Assembly (NCBI GenBank): GCA_950022295.1
Contig: OX465595.1
Location: forward strand, 72,066,770-72,130,769
Direction of reading: 5' to 3'
Source: Bromus sterilis
Taxonomy: Eukaryota; Streptophyta; Magnoliopsida; Poales; Poaceae
DNA length: 64,000 nucleotides
Shown here: positions 33,501 to 44,720 of the stretch, in pieces
Numbering within the stretch: the first letter of the stretch is position 1
Layout: each line of letters starts with the position of its first letter
Made by a program: the position numbers and the translations under genes
The notes under the pieces: generated by a model
Seen by the model: the letters and a program-made list of their open reading frames with translations, nothing else
Database searches by the model: none
What the model was told of the DNA's origin: nothing

Positions 33501-34633
33501 TGGAGGGGAACACAACGCACGCTCTGGCTGAGACAAAGGGGAACAGAGGCGACCTCGAGCTCATCCATGGCGGAGGCCGTGCTCGGCTTTCATGGCAAAA
33601 CGCAAAGGAGAAGGAGAAATACTCCGGGGTTGGTCGGGGCGGATGAAGAAGCTCACCCTGAAGCTAGCAGAGGAGTCAGGGAGGTCGGGGAGGTCGTGGT
33701 GGCGGCGAATTCGACGACGGCGACTTGCGGGTCCGGCGACTCCTAGGTGAAGCTGGCGTCATCTGCTGAGGAGCTCGGGCTCGATTGGTTGAGGGGAACG
33801 ACGAAGACGCCTGCTGGGGTTCTTCTGGACACGGCGGCACGGCTCGGGGACGACGGTAGCTGCGTGGACTCGGCGGCGTGCTCCACGGCGGTCCTCGGGC
33901 GGCGATGAATCGGGCGAGAGAGGAAGGGGAAGACGTCGAGGAGGGGGGGGAATGAACTGGGGCGGCTGCGAGACGTCTCCAGGACGCGAGAAGAGGGCAC
34001 GGGGCGGCCTGGAAGGTCTTCGACGACGACGTGTCGTCCCCGGCTGACTCGGTGGCATTCCACCGAGCAGCTTGGAGGCGCGGGACGGGGAAGAAGACCC
34101 CGCTGCCCCTGTGGGCCGGCTGGGCTGGGGTGGGCCGGCTTCTCCTGGGCGTCTGGTAAGGTTTCTGCTTCCTTTTCTATTTTTCTTTTCTGTTTTCTTT
34201 CTGTCATTTGTTCTGTTTAGCTAAATAAAATAGCTAAACATTTTATTAAATGCTGAAAACTTTTATGTGGCCTCATAACAATATAGACTAGCCACTCATA
34301 AAGTTTAAACATTTTTAAAATTCAAATAATTTGAATCTTAAATCAAATAGGGGTATTTGATTAATTCCAAGGCACTGTTTGAATATTTGAAAAATATATG
34401 AGCATGGGGTGGGTCCCACATCACTTGATATGTGATCACACTCATTTATAAGACTTTTCAAAAATCTAACATGAAAATTTGGAGAAGATTTTTATCTGGC
34501 CTTTTGAATTAATTCGTCTGGGGGGCGGGGGTTCCTTCTCCCATTTGCTTTTGATTTTGAAATTCCTTTGATTTCTTTCATGAATGAAAAGTGAAAAAGA
34601 CCCTAGCACATTACCTAACAGAGGGTTCTAACA
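30535..34633 (-). repeat. Solo LTR of the Tekay/Del-like family (4.1 kb)
   Basis: 4099 bp, TGTCGG...CTAACA, of the same family as the LTRs of A and B, with no internal domain and a perfect CCAAA duplication: the signature of LTR-LTR recombination after insertion. Contains the family's zones in order: AT-rich left part, a hairpin zone with a perfect 24-bp palindrome centred on TTAATTAA (33149-33172), a GC island (about 33060-34150, with a run of 16 G at 33218-33233), then an AT-rich right part. The many ORFs in the GC island show no recognisable protein. Confidence 0.92.
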
Positions 34634-34638
34634 CCAAA
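34634..34638. repeat. Target site duplication of the solo LTR, right copy (CCAAA)
   Basis: Exact copy of 30530-30534. Confidence 0.93.
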
Positions 34639-35273
34639 ACGTGGCACAAGTATGACTATCCACGGCCGGGTTCGCCGTGGTCGCGGTGGTCATTCTCCGC
34701 ACTCTTCTCATGGTGGCCGTCGTGGTACACCGTCGACGCCTTCCTCCTCTTCCTCGGAGGAAGGCTTTTGGCGCTATGGTTTCCTCCTGCGCGTCCGTGG
34801 CCGGAACGCCGCTCGTATTCTGCTTCCTTCTGCATTTTCTGCCCTTGTTTCTGAGCGCAGTCTTGATGGCTTGCTGCTTCGTCTTCAGGGGTGCGCTCGA
34901 TCTCCTTCTTATGTTAAGTTGGAGATCGAAAGGTTCCCGCTTGATTTTCCTTGGCTTTGGCTGGAGATCGTTGGCTCGATGCTTGAACTTGCGTGATGGT
35001 GACACTCTATGTTGCCGTTTTGATGGCGAAGACACTCTTACCATCCGCGCCTTTGACCCGAGCGGCAACCGCATGGATCCGTATTTGCCGGAGACAAGCA
35101 GCGATGGTTCTGTCAGGCCGAGGAGTCCTTCGCCTGCGTCTTCAACTGCTTCCTCCTCCGGCGACTCTTCGGGTGCTGATGCTGAGCCGTCTTCAACTAC
35201 TTCCTCCTCCGGTTCTGAAGAAGACCCCGACGTCAAGCCACCGATCAAGCGGACGCGCCAGGCGACCTTGTAG

Positions 35274-36152
35274 AACTGGAGGCATCGGCGTCATCTTCGC
35301 CGGCAGCTCGGGTGGAGCTGGAGAAGAAGCTGGTGGAGCAGGAGAAGAAGTTGGTGGAGCATCGTCCTCGGTGCTCCGCAAATAAGTCGAGCTTCACCTT
35401 TTGTTATGTCATTGACATCATGAACTGGCTGCTTCGACTCCTCCTTTGTCTGTGATGATGCTCATTGTCTTAGTGCCAATTATCTCAGCATGGGCATACA
35501 TGTAGAAGTCATAATTCCTTGGGTGATTGATGCTGTAGACTTATTGGCTGCTTGTGTCCTTTGTAAATAGGTTGGTTCTCCATGTAATGATCATTGTCTT
35601 CGAGTAATTAAAGCTGCCTTCTATCCAATGTACTTCGAATTTTTGTACTGAGAATGATCTTCGGGTCCTTGTGATGCGAGCTGTGCTTGAGCCTTTGCAA
35701 TGGAATTTGTCTTCGGATCCTTTGCAACCAAAAACTGTGTTCGAGTCTTTTGCGCTTGAGAGCTGTCTTCGAGTCCATCAAAACTTTGCACTGTGGGTTC
35801 TATCGGGTGCACGTCAGCGCTCCCGATGGGAATAGCCCCCGAGGCTACGTTTGAGTCGGAGAGTTGAACGTAGGCTGAGATCTATTTCCTTTGTCGTTCT
35901 TCCATTATTTTCTGTCTTTTATCGGGTGCGTGGCAGCGCTCCCGATGGGAGTAGCCCCCGAGTCTTTGGGTGATCGTTGGCGACCAGGTGAAGACTAAAG
36001 AATTGTCTGCGTCCTGCGCTCCGTCTACATTTCTTCAGAGTGCTTTGTGTTCCATCTAATTTCGGCCATGTCTTCCGAACCGTTTTTAGCAGGTGGGGCC
36101 TGTCGGGGGTTTGTTTGCTTGGGCCCTTTAAGTTTTGGACTTCGTGAGTGTT
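35274..36152. other. Spacer of element C downstream of its antisense gene
   Basis: Non-coding. Holds degenerate TCTTCG(G/A)GTCCTT words (35655-35790) and a direct repeat of ATCGGGTGC...CAGCGCTCCCGATGGGA...TAGCCCCCGAG at about 35802 and 35920. No clear poly(A) signal. Confidence 0.55.
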
Positions 36153-36640
36153 TCTCGGGGGGAGGTGGTGCTCGAGCCCCCCGAGTGCTTTAATGTAAAG
36201 ATCGCATGAGCGACGATAGCGTCTCTCGGGGGGAGTTTGTATTTGAGCCCCCCGAGTGCTTTGATGTAAAGATCGCGTGAGCAACGATAGCATCTCTCGG
36301 GGGGAGTTTGTGCTCGAGCCCCCGAGTGCTTTGATGTAAAGATCGCGTAAGCGACGATAGCGTCTCTCGGGGGGAGTTTGTGCTCGAGCCCCCGAGTGCT
36401 TTGATGTAAAGATCTCGTGAGCGATGATAGCGTCTCTCCGGGGGAGTTTTACTCGAGCCCCCGAGTGCTTTGGGTATAGATCGCGTGAGCGACGATAGCG
36501 TCTCTCGGGGGGAGTTTTTACTCGAGCCGCCGAGTGCTTTGGGTATAGATCGCGTGAGCGACGATAGCGTCTCTCGGGGGAGTTTGTACTCGAGCCCCCG
36601 AGTGCTTTGAGGTTGCAGTATTTGGGCAACATCATTTTAT
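36153..36640. repeat. ~70-bp tandem array with hairpins in element C
   Basis: Seven units starting with TCTC(G)GGGG at 36153, 36224, 36295, 36365, 36435, 36503 and 36572 (period 68-71 bp). Each has CTCGGGGG, about 14 bp including CTCGAG, then CCCCCGAG, an inverted pair able to form a hairpin, followed by GAGTGCTTTGATGTAAAGATCGCG and GAGCGACGATAGCG-like blocks. It lies about 50 bp beyond the integrase stop on the minus strand. Confidence 0.92.
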
Positions 36641-36688
36641 TGCGTCGAAGGGTTACATTAGATGCCAGTTAAGCCTGATTGGTGGATA

Positions 36689-37735
36689 CTATGGGTAGAA
36701 CAGGCGTAGGTTCGCCACGTTCCATGGATTTCCCACGTCCTCGTGAGTCTTCGGGTTCTTCAGTCTATAGGTGCCTCCTCCTATGACTTCCGAGATTATG
36801 AACGGTCCTTCCCATTGAGGGGCAAGCTTGTGGACTTTCTCTTGTATGAGCCGAAGGACAAGGTCGCCTTTGTTGAAGGTTCTGGTGCGCAGGCGGCTGC
36901 ATTGGTAAGTGCGCAACTTGTCCTGGTACCCCTCTGACCTTGCTAGGGCCGTGTCTCTTGCTTCGTCTGCTGTGTCCTTGTCATTTTGCAGTGCTTCTTC
37001 TGCTTCCTCTTCCTCGTACCCCAGATCCGGGGCGCCCCGAATTTGAGGTCATGTGGTAGCACTGCCTCCGACCCGTACACCATGAAGAAAGGTGTGTACT
37101 GGGTTGCGGTATTTGGGGTGGTACGCAGGCTCCAAAGTACTGCAGGGAGTTCTTCTATCCAGTTGCCTCCGGCTTGCTCGAGTGGTGCAAGGAGACACTT
37201 TTTGAGTCCTCCGCATACTAGGCCATTTTCTTTTTCCACCTGGCCGTTAGACTGCGGGTGCGCGACTGATGGGTAGTTGATTTTGATGCCCAGTTCTTCG
37301 CAGAAGTTGTGAAATTCAGCCGATGTGAAGTTCGTGCCGTTGTCCGTGATGATGTTGTGTGGCACCCCGAACCTGAAGATGATTGATTTGATAAAGTTCA
37401 CTGCCGTGAGGGCTGTGGAACTGGTGATGGGCACTGCTTCGATCCACTTGGTGAACTTGTCGACTGCTACTAGTAGGTGTGTTCTTCCTCCTTTTGATGA
37501 CTTCTTGAGTGGGCCTACCATGTCGAGTCCCCAGGTGGCGAATGGCCATGATAGTGGTATGGTCTTGAGTTCTGAGGCTGGAGCGTGTGGTCTGCTGGCG
37601 AATTTTTGACAGGCAATGCAACGCCGCACGATGTCCTCTGCGTTTTTCATCGCAGTGGGCCAATAAAAACCTGCTCGGAACGCTTTGGACACGAGCACTC
37701 GACTGCTCGCGTGGTGCCCTCGTGGATTTCGAGCA
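36689..37735 (-). pseudogene. Element C integrase
   Basis: Zinc finger (GHHASS...CIACQ), catalytic Asp in GLDMVGPL, Asp in ITDNGTNF and Glu in NGQVEKENG all present. The C-terminal domain (36689-36916: NKGDLVLR, PQWEGPFIISEV, NPWNVANLRLFYP) is in another frame, the shift lying near 37015. Two more shifts sit close together near 37715 and 37740, before the zinc finger. The final stop at 36689 is probably the natural end of pol. Confidence 0.87.
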
Positions 37736-38263
37736 GTAGGCTTTGCCATCTTCTTCGTCGATGCACTTCTTGGGTATCTGGGTGATGCTGCGCTTGTATA
37801 GCTGTTTGTTGATCACTGTGAATTCCTTGGATCGACGCCTGATGCGCCGAGCTTCTGAGACGTCTTGCGATAGCGTGCCTTCGATTAGGAATCGGAGGAA
37901 CGGTTTTGTCCATGCTGGTCCTTCGAGTGTTGTTGGATCTGTAGGTTCGGCCGCTTGACTGTTGTTGCCTTCAGATGGACTTGTTGATGCCACCTGTGCT
38001 GGCTCTGTGCTGTCGTCATCTACAGCTGCCTCTGGTGCTGTTGTTTTTTCTTTGATGGATCTCTGGCTGATGCTTTCGAGGAAGACGCCTGGTGGTACTG
38101 GTCCTCGAGTCGAGCTAATGTTTGCGAGTTCGTCGGCTTCTGTGTTGTTTGTGCTCGGGATATAGTTGAGTTCGCAGCCATCGAAACTTCCTTCGAGCGT
38201 GTTGTAGAGCTTCTGGTAGGCTGCCATGTCGTCGGCTACTGCATTGCAGTCTTTCATCGCTTG
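37736..38263 (-). pseudogene. Element C RNase H C-terminus and linker to integrase
   Basis: In frame with the RT-RNase H segment, separated only by the TAG at 38264. Completes RNase H (STNNTEADELANISS holds the last acidic position) and goes on into an acidic, Thr/Ser/Pro-rich linker, then a helical block (KPFLRFLIEGTL). The linker equivalent in N is longer and more repetitive. Confidence 0.8.
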
Positions 38264-39889
38264 CTAGACGACGAGGTTGGAATCTTCGTAGATTACGAGG
38301 CGAGTGGCACCGCATGTTTTGGCCATGCGCATGCCATAGAGCAGTGCCTCGTATTCGGCTTCGTTGTTGGAGGCGTGGCTGAAGTTGATCTGGAGGACGT
38401 ATTTGAGCTTCGTTCCTTTGGGGGAGACCAGAACAACTCCTGCTCCGGCTCCTTGCTGTCTTTTTGACCCATCGAAGAACATTGTCCATGAGTTCGATAG
38501 GTCCGGGGGGCCTGGTGTCAGGACCTCCGTCCACTCGACCAGAAAGTCTAGGAGTACTTGGGCTTTGATCGCTGTTGGGTGCTTGAATTGCAGGTCCCGC
38601 GGGCTAAGCTCAATGTTCCACTCGGCGACTCGCCCGGTCGCTCCGGGGTTGTTGAGGATGTCCGCTAGTGGTGCGCTGCTCACGATTGTGATAGGGTGTT
38701 CGTCGAAGTAGTGCGACACTTTTCTTGAGGTCGTGATGATGGCCAGTAGTAGCTTCTGGTAGTGCAGGTACCGTTGTTGGGACTTTGTCAAGAGCATGTT
38801 GAGGTAGTAGATCGGCCTTTGTATGCTCTGGACCTTGCCTTCTTCTGTGCGCTCGACGACGAGTGATGTGCTTACCACGCTGTTGCGTGCTGCCATGTAG
38901 AGGTACAATTTTTCGTTTTCTTTGGGGACCGCCAAAATCGGTGGGGTCGAGAGTGTCTTCTTCAGGTCCGAAAATGCTTTGTGGGCTTCTTCGGTCCATT
39001 CGAATTTCTCTCCTTTTCTCAGCAACTGGTAGAATGGCAATGTGCGTTCTCCCAATCTGCTGATGAAACGACTCAGGGCTGCGAGTCTTCCGGTGAGCTG
39101 CTGCACGCCTGTGATGTCGGTTGGTTCCTTCATCCTGGCGATTGCTTGATCTTTCTCGGGGTTCGCTTCGATTCCTCGGGCGGAGACCATGTACCCGAGC
39201 AGCTTCCTGGCTGGGACGCCGAATGCGCACTTCTTCCGGTTGAGCTTGATTCTGTATTTGTTGAGTGCTGCAAAGGTCTCGCGCAGGTCGTCGAGTAGCG
39301 TGTTTGCACTGTAGGTTTTGATGACGATGTCGTCCACGTAGACCTGCATGTTTCTTCCTATTTGATCTTTTAAGAAGGCTTGCATCATCCGCTGGTATGT
39401 GGCACCGGCGTTCTTGAGTCCGAAAGGCATTGTTCTGTAGAAAAATACGCCGTAAGGGGTGATGAATGATGTATGCTCTTCGTCTTCTTCTTTCATCCTG
39501 ATCTGGTTGTATCCTGAGTAGGCGTCGAGGAACAATAGGAGGTCGCATCCTTCTGTCGAGTCGATTATCTGATCGATCCTTGGCAGGGGAAAGTGATCCT
39601 TTGGGCAGTGTTTGTTGACTGGCCCATAGTCGACGCACATTCGCATTACGTCTGTGTCTTTCTTGGGGACCAGCACGGGGTTGGCGACCCAAGTGGCTTT
39701 CTTCGTCTCTCTGATAAATTGGGCGTCGAGTAATCGGTTGACTTCCTCCCCGATTACTCTGTGCTTGGGTTCTGAGAATCTTCGTAGTGCCTGCTTCACT
39801 GGCTTGGTGTTTGGCTTGATGCGCAGCGCGTGTTCCGCGAGCTCGCGCGGTACTCCTGGCATGTCGGCTGGGCACCAGGCAAAGATTTC
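38264..39889 (-). pseudogene. Element C reverse transcriptase and RNase H
   Basis: About 532 residues from MPGVPRELAEHALR: WVANPVLVPKKDTD, MRMCVDYGPVNKHC, FLDAYSGYNQI, YVDDIVIKT (active site intact), the connection domain (LAALSRFISRLGER), then RNase H with FDGS and AEYEAL. Here the first RNase H Asp is present, unlike N. Upstream it is limited by a TGA at 39890-39892 (CGA expected), downstream by a TAG at 38264-38266 (CAG expected). Confidence 0.9.
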
Positions 39890-41083
39890 TCATTCTTCGC
39901 GGAGGAAAGCGGTGAGGGAAGTCGCTTGCTCTTCCGGTAGGTGGGCGTACACGCGGACTGTTTTTTCTGGGTCCGTTGGGTGCACCTGGTGGGTGACCGT
40001 GTCGCTGTCGATCCTGAAGTCCCGTCCATACTCTTTTGTCTCGCTTCTGCTTGCTAGCGGAAAGATGCTTTTGTCTGTCGCCATGGCTATTTCTGTGAGT
40101 TCTTTCTCGGCTCCGAAGTTGTCGGAGACTTTATGGAAATCGCGATCGCACTTGTCGGATTTGGTGAAGCTCCCGTTGACCGTGATGACGCCCGCGGATC
40201 CTGGCATCTTGAGTTTGAGGTAGGCGTAGTGCGGAATCGCCATGAACTGCACGAATGCTGGACGTCCCAATATGGCGTGGTATTGCGACTGCCAATCGAG
40301 TACTTCGAACTCGAGGGTGTGTCTTGCGAAATTGCGTCTGCTGCCAAAGACAACTTCGAGCCCGATTACTCCAAGGGAAGTGATCGCCTCTCCTGGTACT
40401 ACTCCGTATAGCACGGTGCTTGATTTCTTCCATACTGATCGTGGGATCAACATCTTGCGTAGGGTGCTGACGAAGATTATGTTCTTGCTGCTGCCTCCGT
40501 CCATGAAGATTATGTCCATGTCGTAGCCTCCGATTTGAGCGTCGAGTACTAGGGGCGCGTGTCCCGGCCTTGGGACTACGGGCGGGTGATCGCTCTGGGA
40601 GAACGTGATGCTGGTTTCTGCGTTGTGTAGCTGGTAGACTTCGACTACATTTAGGTTCTCGGATGCTCTGGCTTGCAGGGTGTAGGCGTCCTGTTGGGCT
40701 TGCGATACCCTGCCCTCTTGGATCGTGTACACCCGTCCTTGAGTCGGCGACTGCTCGGTTCGTCGGGTGCGCTTGGCTTCTCGCTGTTTTTCTTCCTTGA
40801 GGTTGTCGACGAGTTCGTTGAATAGGTGGCAGTCTCCCAGGGTGTGGCTCGATCTGATGTTTCCCCAGTTATCTTCGAAGCAGTGGATCGTGCAGGGTCC
40901 TTCTAGATGTTCCCTGACCGTGAGCTTGCTGGATCCGGCATGCCGTTTCCTCCTTGAGATTCGGAAGAACAACGCGTGGTCCGCTGGGTGTTCGTGAACT
41001 CGCGAGTCGATTTCGATCCCCTCGCTTAGATTCTGGTTCCTTATGAGATTGGCGAATTCGTTTGGCCTTTGATCTGGGTCGTA
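39890..41083 (-). pseudogene. Element C protease and C-terminal gag
   Basis: Open from the TAA at 41084-41086 down to 39890. The first part is the end of gag with a Cys/His cluster (CTIHCFED...HTLGDCHLF), then a Gln-rich linker, then the protease active site FMDGGSSKNIIF and the conserved GVVPGEAITSLG and ILGRPAFVQF regions. Equivalent to the DGGS protease of N. The main capsid domain upstream is missing. Confidence 0.83.
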
Positions 41084-41780
41084 TTATTCGCCGGTCTGAG
41101 TCTCAGAGTCGATGTCCTGGCGGGCGGCGGCTGTCTGCATGGCGGCGGGTCGTCGAGTGGTCGGCGATCATGTGGCTGTATAGTTCGACTCGTCGAGTGG
41201 AGTCGCTTCGTAGAATCCGCGCGTCTGTCTTCTGGGTCGTCGTCTTCTTCCTCGTTGGCGATGGTCTTGGCGATCGCTGATATCGAGCTCAGAGTCGATG
41301 TCTTGTTGTGCGGCGGGTGCCTGGGCGGCGGTGGGTCGTCGAGTGATCGGCGAGCCCTCTGCTTCGTGTTGTAGCTCGTCGATCGGGATCTCCATGGGGA
41401 ACCCTCGCGCCTTTCTTTTGGGTCGTCGAGTTCTCTTTCGCTGGCGGTGGGCTCGATTGCCGCCGTAGTATTGGTCTTGGCACGGCTGCAGGCTGAGCGA
41501 TCTCGCTGGGACGGTAGAGATGCTTGACGTGATCTTGAATTCTTCGGGTGGATTGCATCTGGTTCTGAACCGGTCTATTCCAGGAGTCGACTATCTGAGT
41601 TGCCTCCGCTCGAGAGCCCGGCCGGATCAACGAAACGGACTCAAACAATGCAAGTGACCGAGACTCCACCTTTGGCAGGTGGTTTCACTGCCTCACAGGT
41701 CCACCCACATATCTATATGATGCAATCTTTCATCCATTCTTTTTCTATGCATATGCCAAATGGAAATCCCGGACTAATGT
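41084..41780 (-). other. Gag remnant of element C and junction with element B's LTR
   Basis: Broken frames continue gag-like Arg/Gln/Ser-rich sequence (for example 41289-41669). From about 41640 to 41780 I recognise nothing. At about 41781 sequence becomes LTR of B. No LTR of C is present here. Confidence 0.55.
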
Positions 41781-44100
41781 GACTCCTGGACGTCAACACG
41801 GATTAAGGTACTAGGCCGAGAGGGGTCAGTGAGCCCAATGTGTGGTTGTACTCTTTGTCTTGGATTACCATACAAGAACTCGGGCTTAAGGCGGTGTTCA
41901 ATGAGACAACCCACTGTGTACTCCTACACAACCTCTCATCGTTCACCTTGTATTAGGGTGGATTCACCAACACAGTTTCATCTTCATCAACACCATGATC
42001 ACTACCATCCCGACTCACAGATAAAAGTAACCTCATTGTAAACTCTAGGCATGCAATAAGCTTTAACAGTTGCAGGGGCCACATGATATCAATCAACTCC
42101 TATGTCAGCTAGGATTGTGGTTTGCTTACTACTGTGACAAGATGATAGGTCATGCATCGGATATGGGTTCAACTATGCAGTAGAATCGATAACAAGGCGA
42201 TCATCCTAATCAATGCATAAGCGAGACTAAGAGGGAAGTGGGATTTTATAAACATGATCAATGGGGTTTTCTTGCCTTGTTGACGATACACTGGTTTATC
42301 GGTCTTCTGCTTCAGGGGTGACCTCCGTCTCGGAAACACTATTACTGGAACAATCATCAACAAAGGGGGGCAACATCGAATGTAAATGCACAACCACATG
42401 ATGTAGTTGTGACATGATGTAAATAGCACTGATGTGTTGAAGATTCAATTTAATTGAAGTGTATTGCAATTGAATTGCAAATTCAAACTTCAAAAAAAAA
42501 TTCAAATTAAGCCATATGCACTTTTGCTACTGTTCACCCATTTTAAAATGGTCAAACATAAAAACAAGTTCCATATTCTTAATCCTTGCATTTTTCTGAT
42601 AACTTTACATATATTATATGTTAAATTTGGAGTTAATATGATTTTTCTATGATTTATTGAAGTTTTAGCTATTTTCTGACTTTTTCTGATTTTCTTTTAA
42701 TTCAAAACCCAAATACTGCATCAACATGACGCAGAGCTGACGTCATGGGGGCTCTGGCCAGTGGGCCCCTTCTGTCAGTAAGAGGGGGGATTAACCCCTC
42801 TCTGTTTAGACTAACAGGGGGGTTAGGGGGCTTTGCCCCACTTGTTAGTGGGTGTGGGGTTAGTTTAGTGGGTGATTAGGCCCTAATGGCCGGGGCTCGT
42901 CGGGATGTCGCCGCAGGCGACCTCTGGCACGGCGGAGGAGTCGCCGGAATACGCTTCAGGCCACAGGAGGGCACGGGGTGGCTACCAAAATGGAGCCCGC
43001 GTGCTCCCGCGTCTGGTGCGTTATGCAGGGGGGACGCCTGGGGCACTAGGGCGACGGCGGCTTCAAATGGCGCGGCGGATGGAGCACTGGAGAGGTGACA
43101 ACGGCGAAGGAGGCCACGTGGAGGGGCATTGGACGGGGCAAAACACAGCGTAGCTCACCAGGAGCGCGACGGCGGGCTTGAGGAGGCCGGGGACGAACTG
43201 GTGGCGCCGGAATAGCTCGCCGGGGCTGCGCGGTGGCCAACCGCGAACTGGAGAAGGGGCGTCGTCTACAGGGCGGATCGAGCTCTTTTGACGACGCAGG
43301 TCGATGAAGTCGTCACCGGTGGAGAAGCTGGACACAATGGCTCATCGGAAGGTGGTCGTTGGCCACACGAGTGCGGCAGCGCGGCGATGACGGGTCTCGG
43401 GTTTGCGCGAGATTCGGCGAGGAAGAGCGTGGAGAGAGAGCCACAGGAGGGGGAATGGCCACGGGGCTTTGAGGGGCTTCTCCAGGCGCGAGGAGATGGC
43501 CAGGGGAGCAGTTGCGTGGCCTCGGCGCCACGGCGACGCCCGCATGCCGGCCACCGAGCTGCTTGTCGTCGTGGAGGAAGACGACAAGGCTTGGTGGGCT
43601 GGCTGGGCCGGGGGAATTAGTTGGGCCCGAGGCCTGTAGGGTTGGGCTGGGATCCTTTTTTTTCTTTCTTTTTCTCTCTTTTTCTGTTTTCTGCTTTCTG
43701 TTTTTCTCCAAATAAAATAGCAGAGCAATTTATAAAATCCTCAAACCTTTTATGTGGCCTTAGAATACATATAGCTAGCCTCTGACAAGTTTTGGAGATT
43801 TTTGAAATTCAAATAATTTGAATTTCAAATCAAATAGGGGTTTATTTAATTTCCAAAGCCATGTTTGGATTTTTGTAAAATTCCATGGGCATGAAGTGGG
43901 TCCCACAACACATGGAACATGATCATGCACATTTTCAGAGATTTCATTCAAATGGATTTTTGGAAGAAATTTTTATCTGGCCATTTGAATTAAATTCAAT
44001 TAGGGCTTCTGCTTTCCCCATTTGGATTTCCTTTGAAATTTTTACATGATGCAAAGGGGCACTTGAACCCTAGCTCATACCTAAACTTGGGGTTGTGACA
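41781..44100 (-). repeat. 5' LTR of element B, second part
   Basis: Begins abruptly at the block GACTCCTGGAC, matching A's LTR at about 20527, and runs to the natural end TGACA at 44100. Contains the family's palindromic zone (about 42790-42823), the GC island (about 42720-43640) and the AT-rich end. With 27444-28705 it forms one LTR of about 3.6 kb plus ~205 bp deleted. Confidence 0.86.
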
Positions 44101-44710
44101 TACACTTTGGGTGGGGCTCGCAACTTAATACCAGCGAGATGTTCTGGATAGATATCTCAAGGTGGATGATTAGTAGTAGATGCAGATGGATTTTGGTCTA
44201 CTTATTTTGGCATACTGCCCATGCTTATGAGCCTCTTCCTTTCTTTTGTAGCATAGTTAGCATTGCGTTTATGATCCTGACAATTGCCCATCTGTAATTT
44301 GTTTACCTCGCATAGCAGTTTTATCGTCTTTTGGGAGAGAGACATCACTAGTGAACATCACGGGACCCCGGTCCATATTCTCATCATTGTTTGCAAGCCT
44401 ATTTACTTTTGTGCTTTTACTTTCAGTTGCTATCATTATCATTATCCCTTGTGTTTTTGATCCTTTGTAAACAACAAGACCGGAGAGATTGACAACCTCT
44501 CTGAACTTCGTTGGGAGCAAAGTTATTTGTGTCTGTGTGCAGGTCCACGTTAGTTGCGCCGCTGACACCTACTTATCATTATCGGAGTCCTACTGGTCGA
44601 TCTCAACCTTGGTATCTTCACCAAGGGAAACTTGTCTCTACGCTGCATCTCACCTTCCACTTGGGGTAACCAACGAAGGGCGAGAAGCAATTATCCTCTC
44701 TCGCGTATCA
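44101..44710 (+). repeat. 5' LTR of element D, right-hand 610 bp
   Basis: Matches 49077-49691 of the 3' LTR nearly base for base and ends in CGCGTATCA. The left part was displaced by element B; TACAC (44101-44105) would be one copy of B's target duplication. Confidence 0.9.
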
Positions 44711-44720
44711 AGCAAATTTC

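Larger units (their letters stand above)
30524..35273 (+). pseudogene. Antisense gene of element C, split by a solo LTR
   Basis: ATG at 30524, but only 11 coding bases remain before the solo LTR (30535-34633); after it and one copy of the CCAAA duplication the same frame goes on (34639 onward) with a Gly/Arg/Ser-rich N-terminus (RRGRGGHSPHSSHGG). A conserved-looking centre follows (SYVKLEIERFPLDFPWLWLE), then, after a one-base insertion near 34990, an acidic Ser-rich tail and a final basic patch (KPPIKRTRQATL) ending in TAG at 35271-35273. About 215 codons, no intron needed. I do not recognise the family. The RG-rich start and basic end suggest nucleic-acid binding or nuclear entry, which is speculation. 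Confidence 0.7.
28706..41780 (-). mobile_element. Element C: Tat-lineage retrotransposon with antisense gene, right end lost
   Basis: Minus strand reading leftwards: gag remnant and protease (41780-39890), RT and RNase H, linker, integrase (to about 36689), a hairpin tandem array, a plus-strand gene (split by a solo LTR), another array, a polypurine-type CTCGGGGGCTAC, and the 443-bp 3' LTR. The 5' LTR, PBS and gag core are absent; the right side joins straight to the interior of B's LTR with about 205 bp of that LTR missing, so one deletion removed C's right end and the adjoining LTR piece. Its proteins are related to those of N, but repeats, LTR and antisense gene are different, so it is another family. 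Confidence 0.85.
26115..44100 (-). mobile_element. Element B: Tekay/Del-like retrotransposon, host of elements C and E
   Basis: Minus strand: 5' LTR (27444-28705 and 41781-44100, split by C), tRNA-Met PBS, leader, then after an internal deletion a piece of RT (to 26115), where E is inserted. The right end is the LTR's own TGACA at 44100, followed by the LTR of element D, so B inserted into D. The two LTR pieces line up with successive parts of A's LTR with about 205 bp missing between them. Confidence 0.8.

Noticed and set aside
38610..39893. 427-codon minus-strand frame parallel to the RT of element C
   Set aside because: Highly Arg/His-rich product of a shifted frame over a clear RT-RNase H gene; a shadow.
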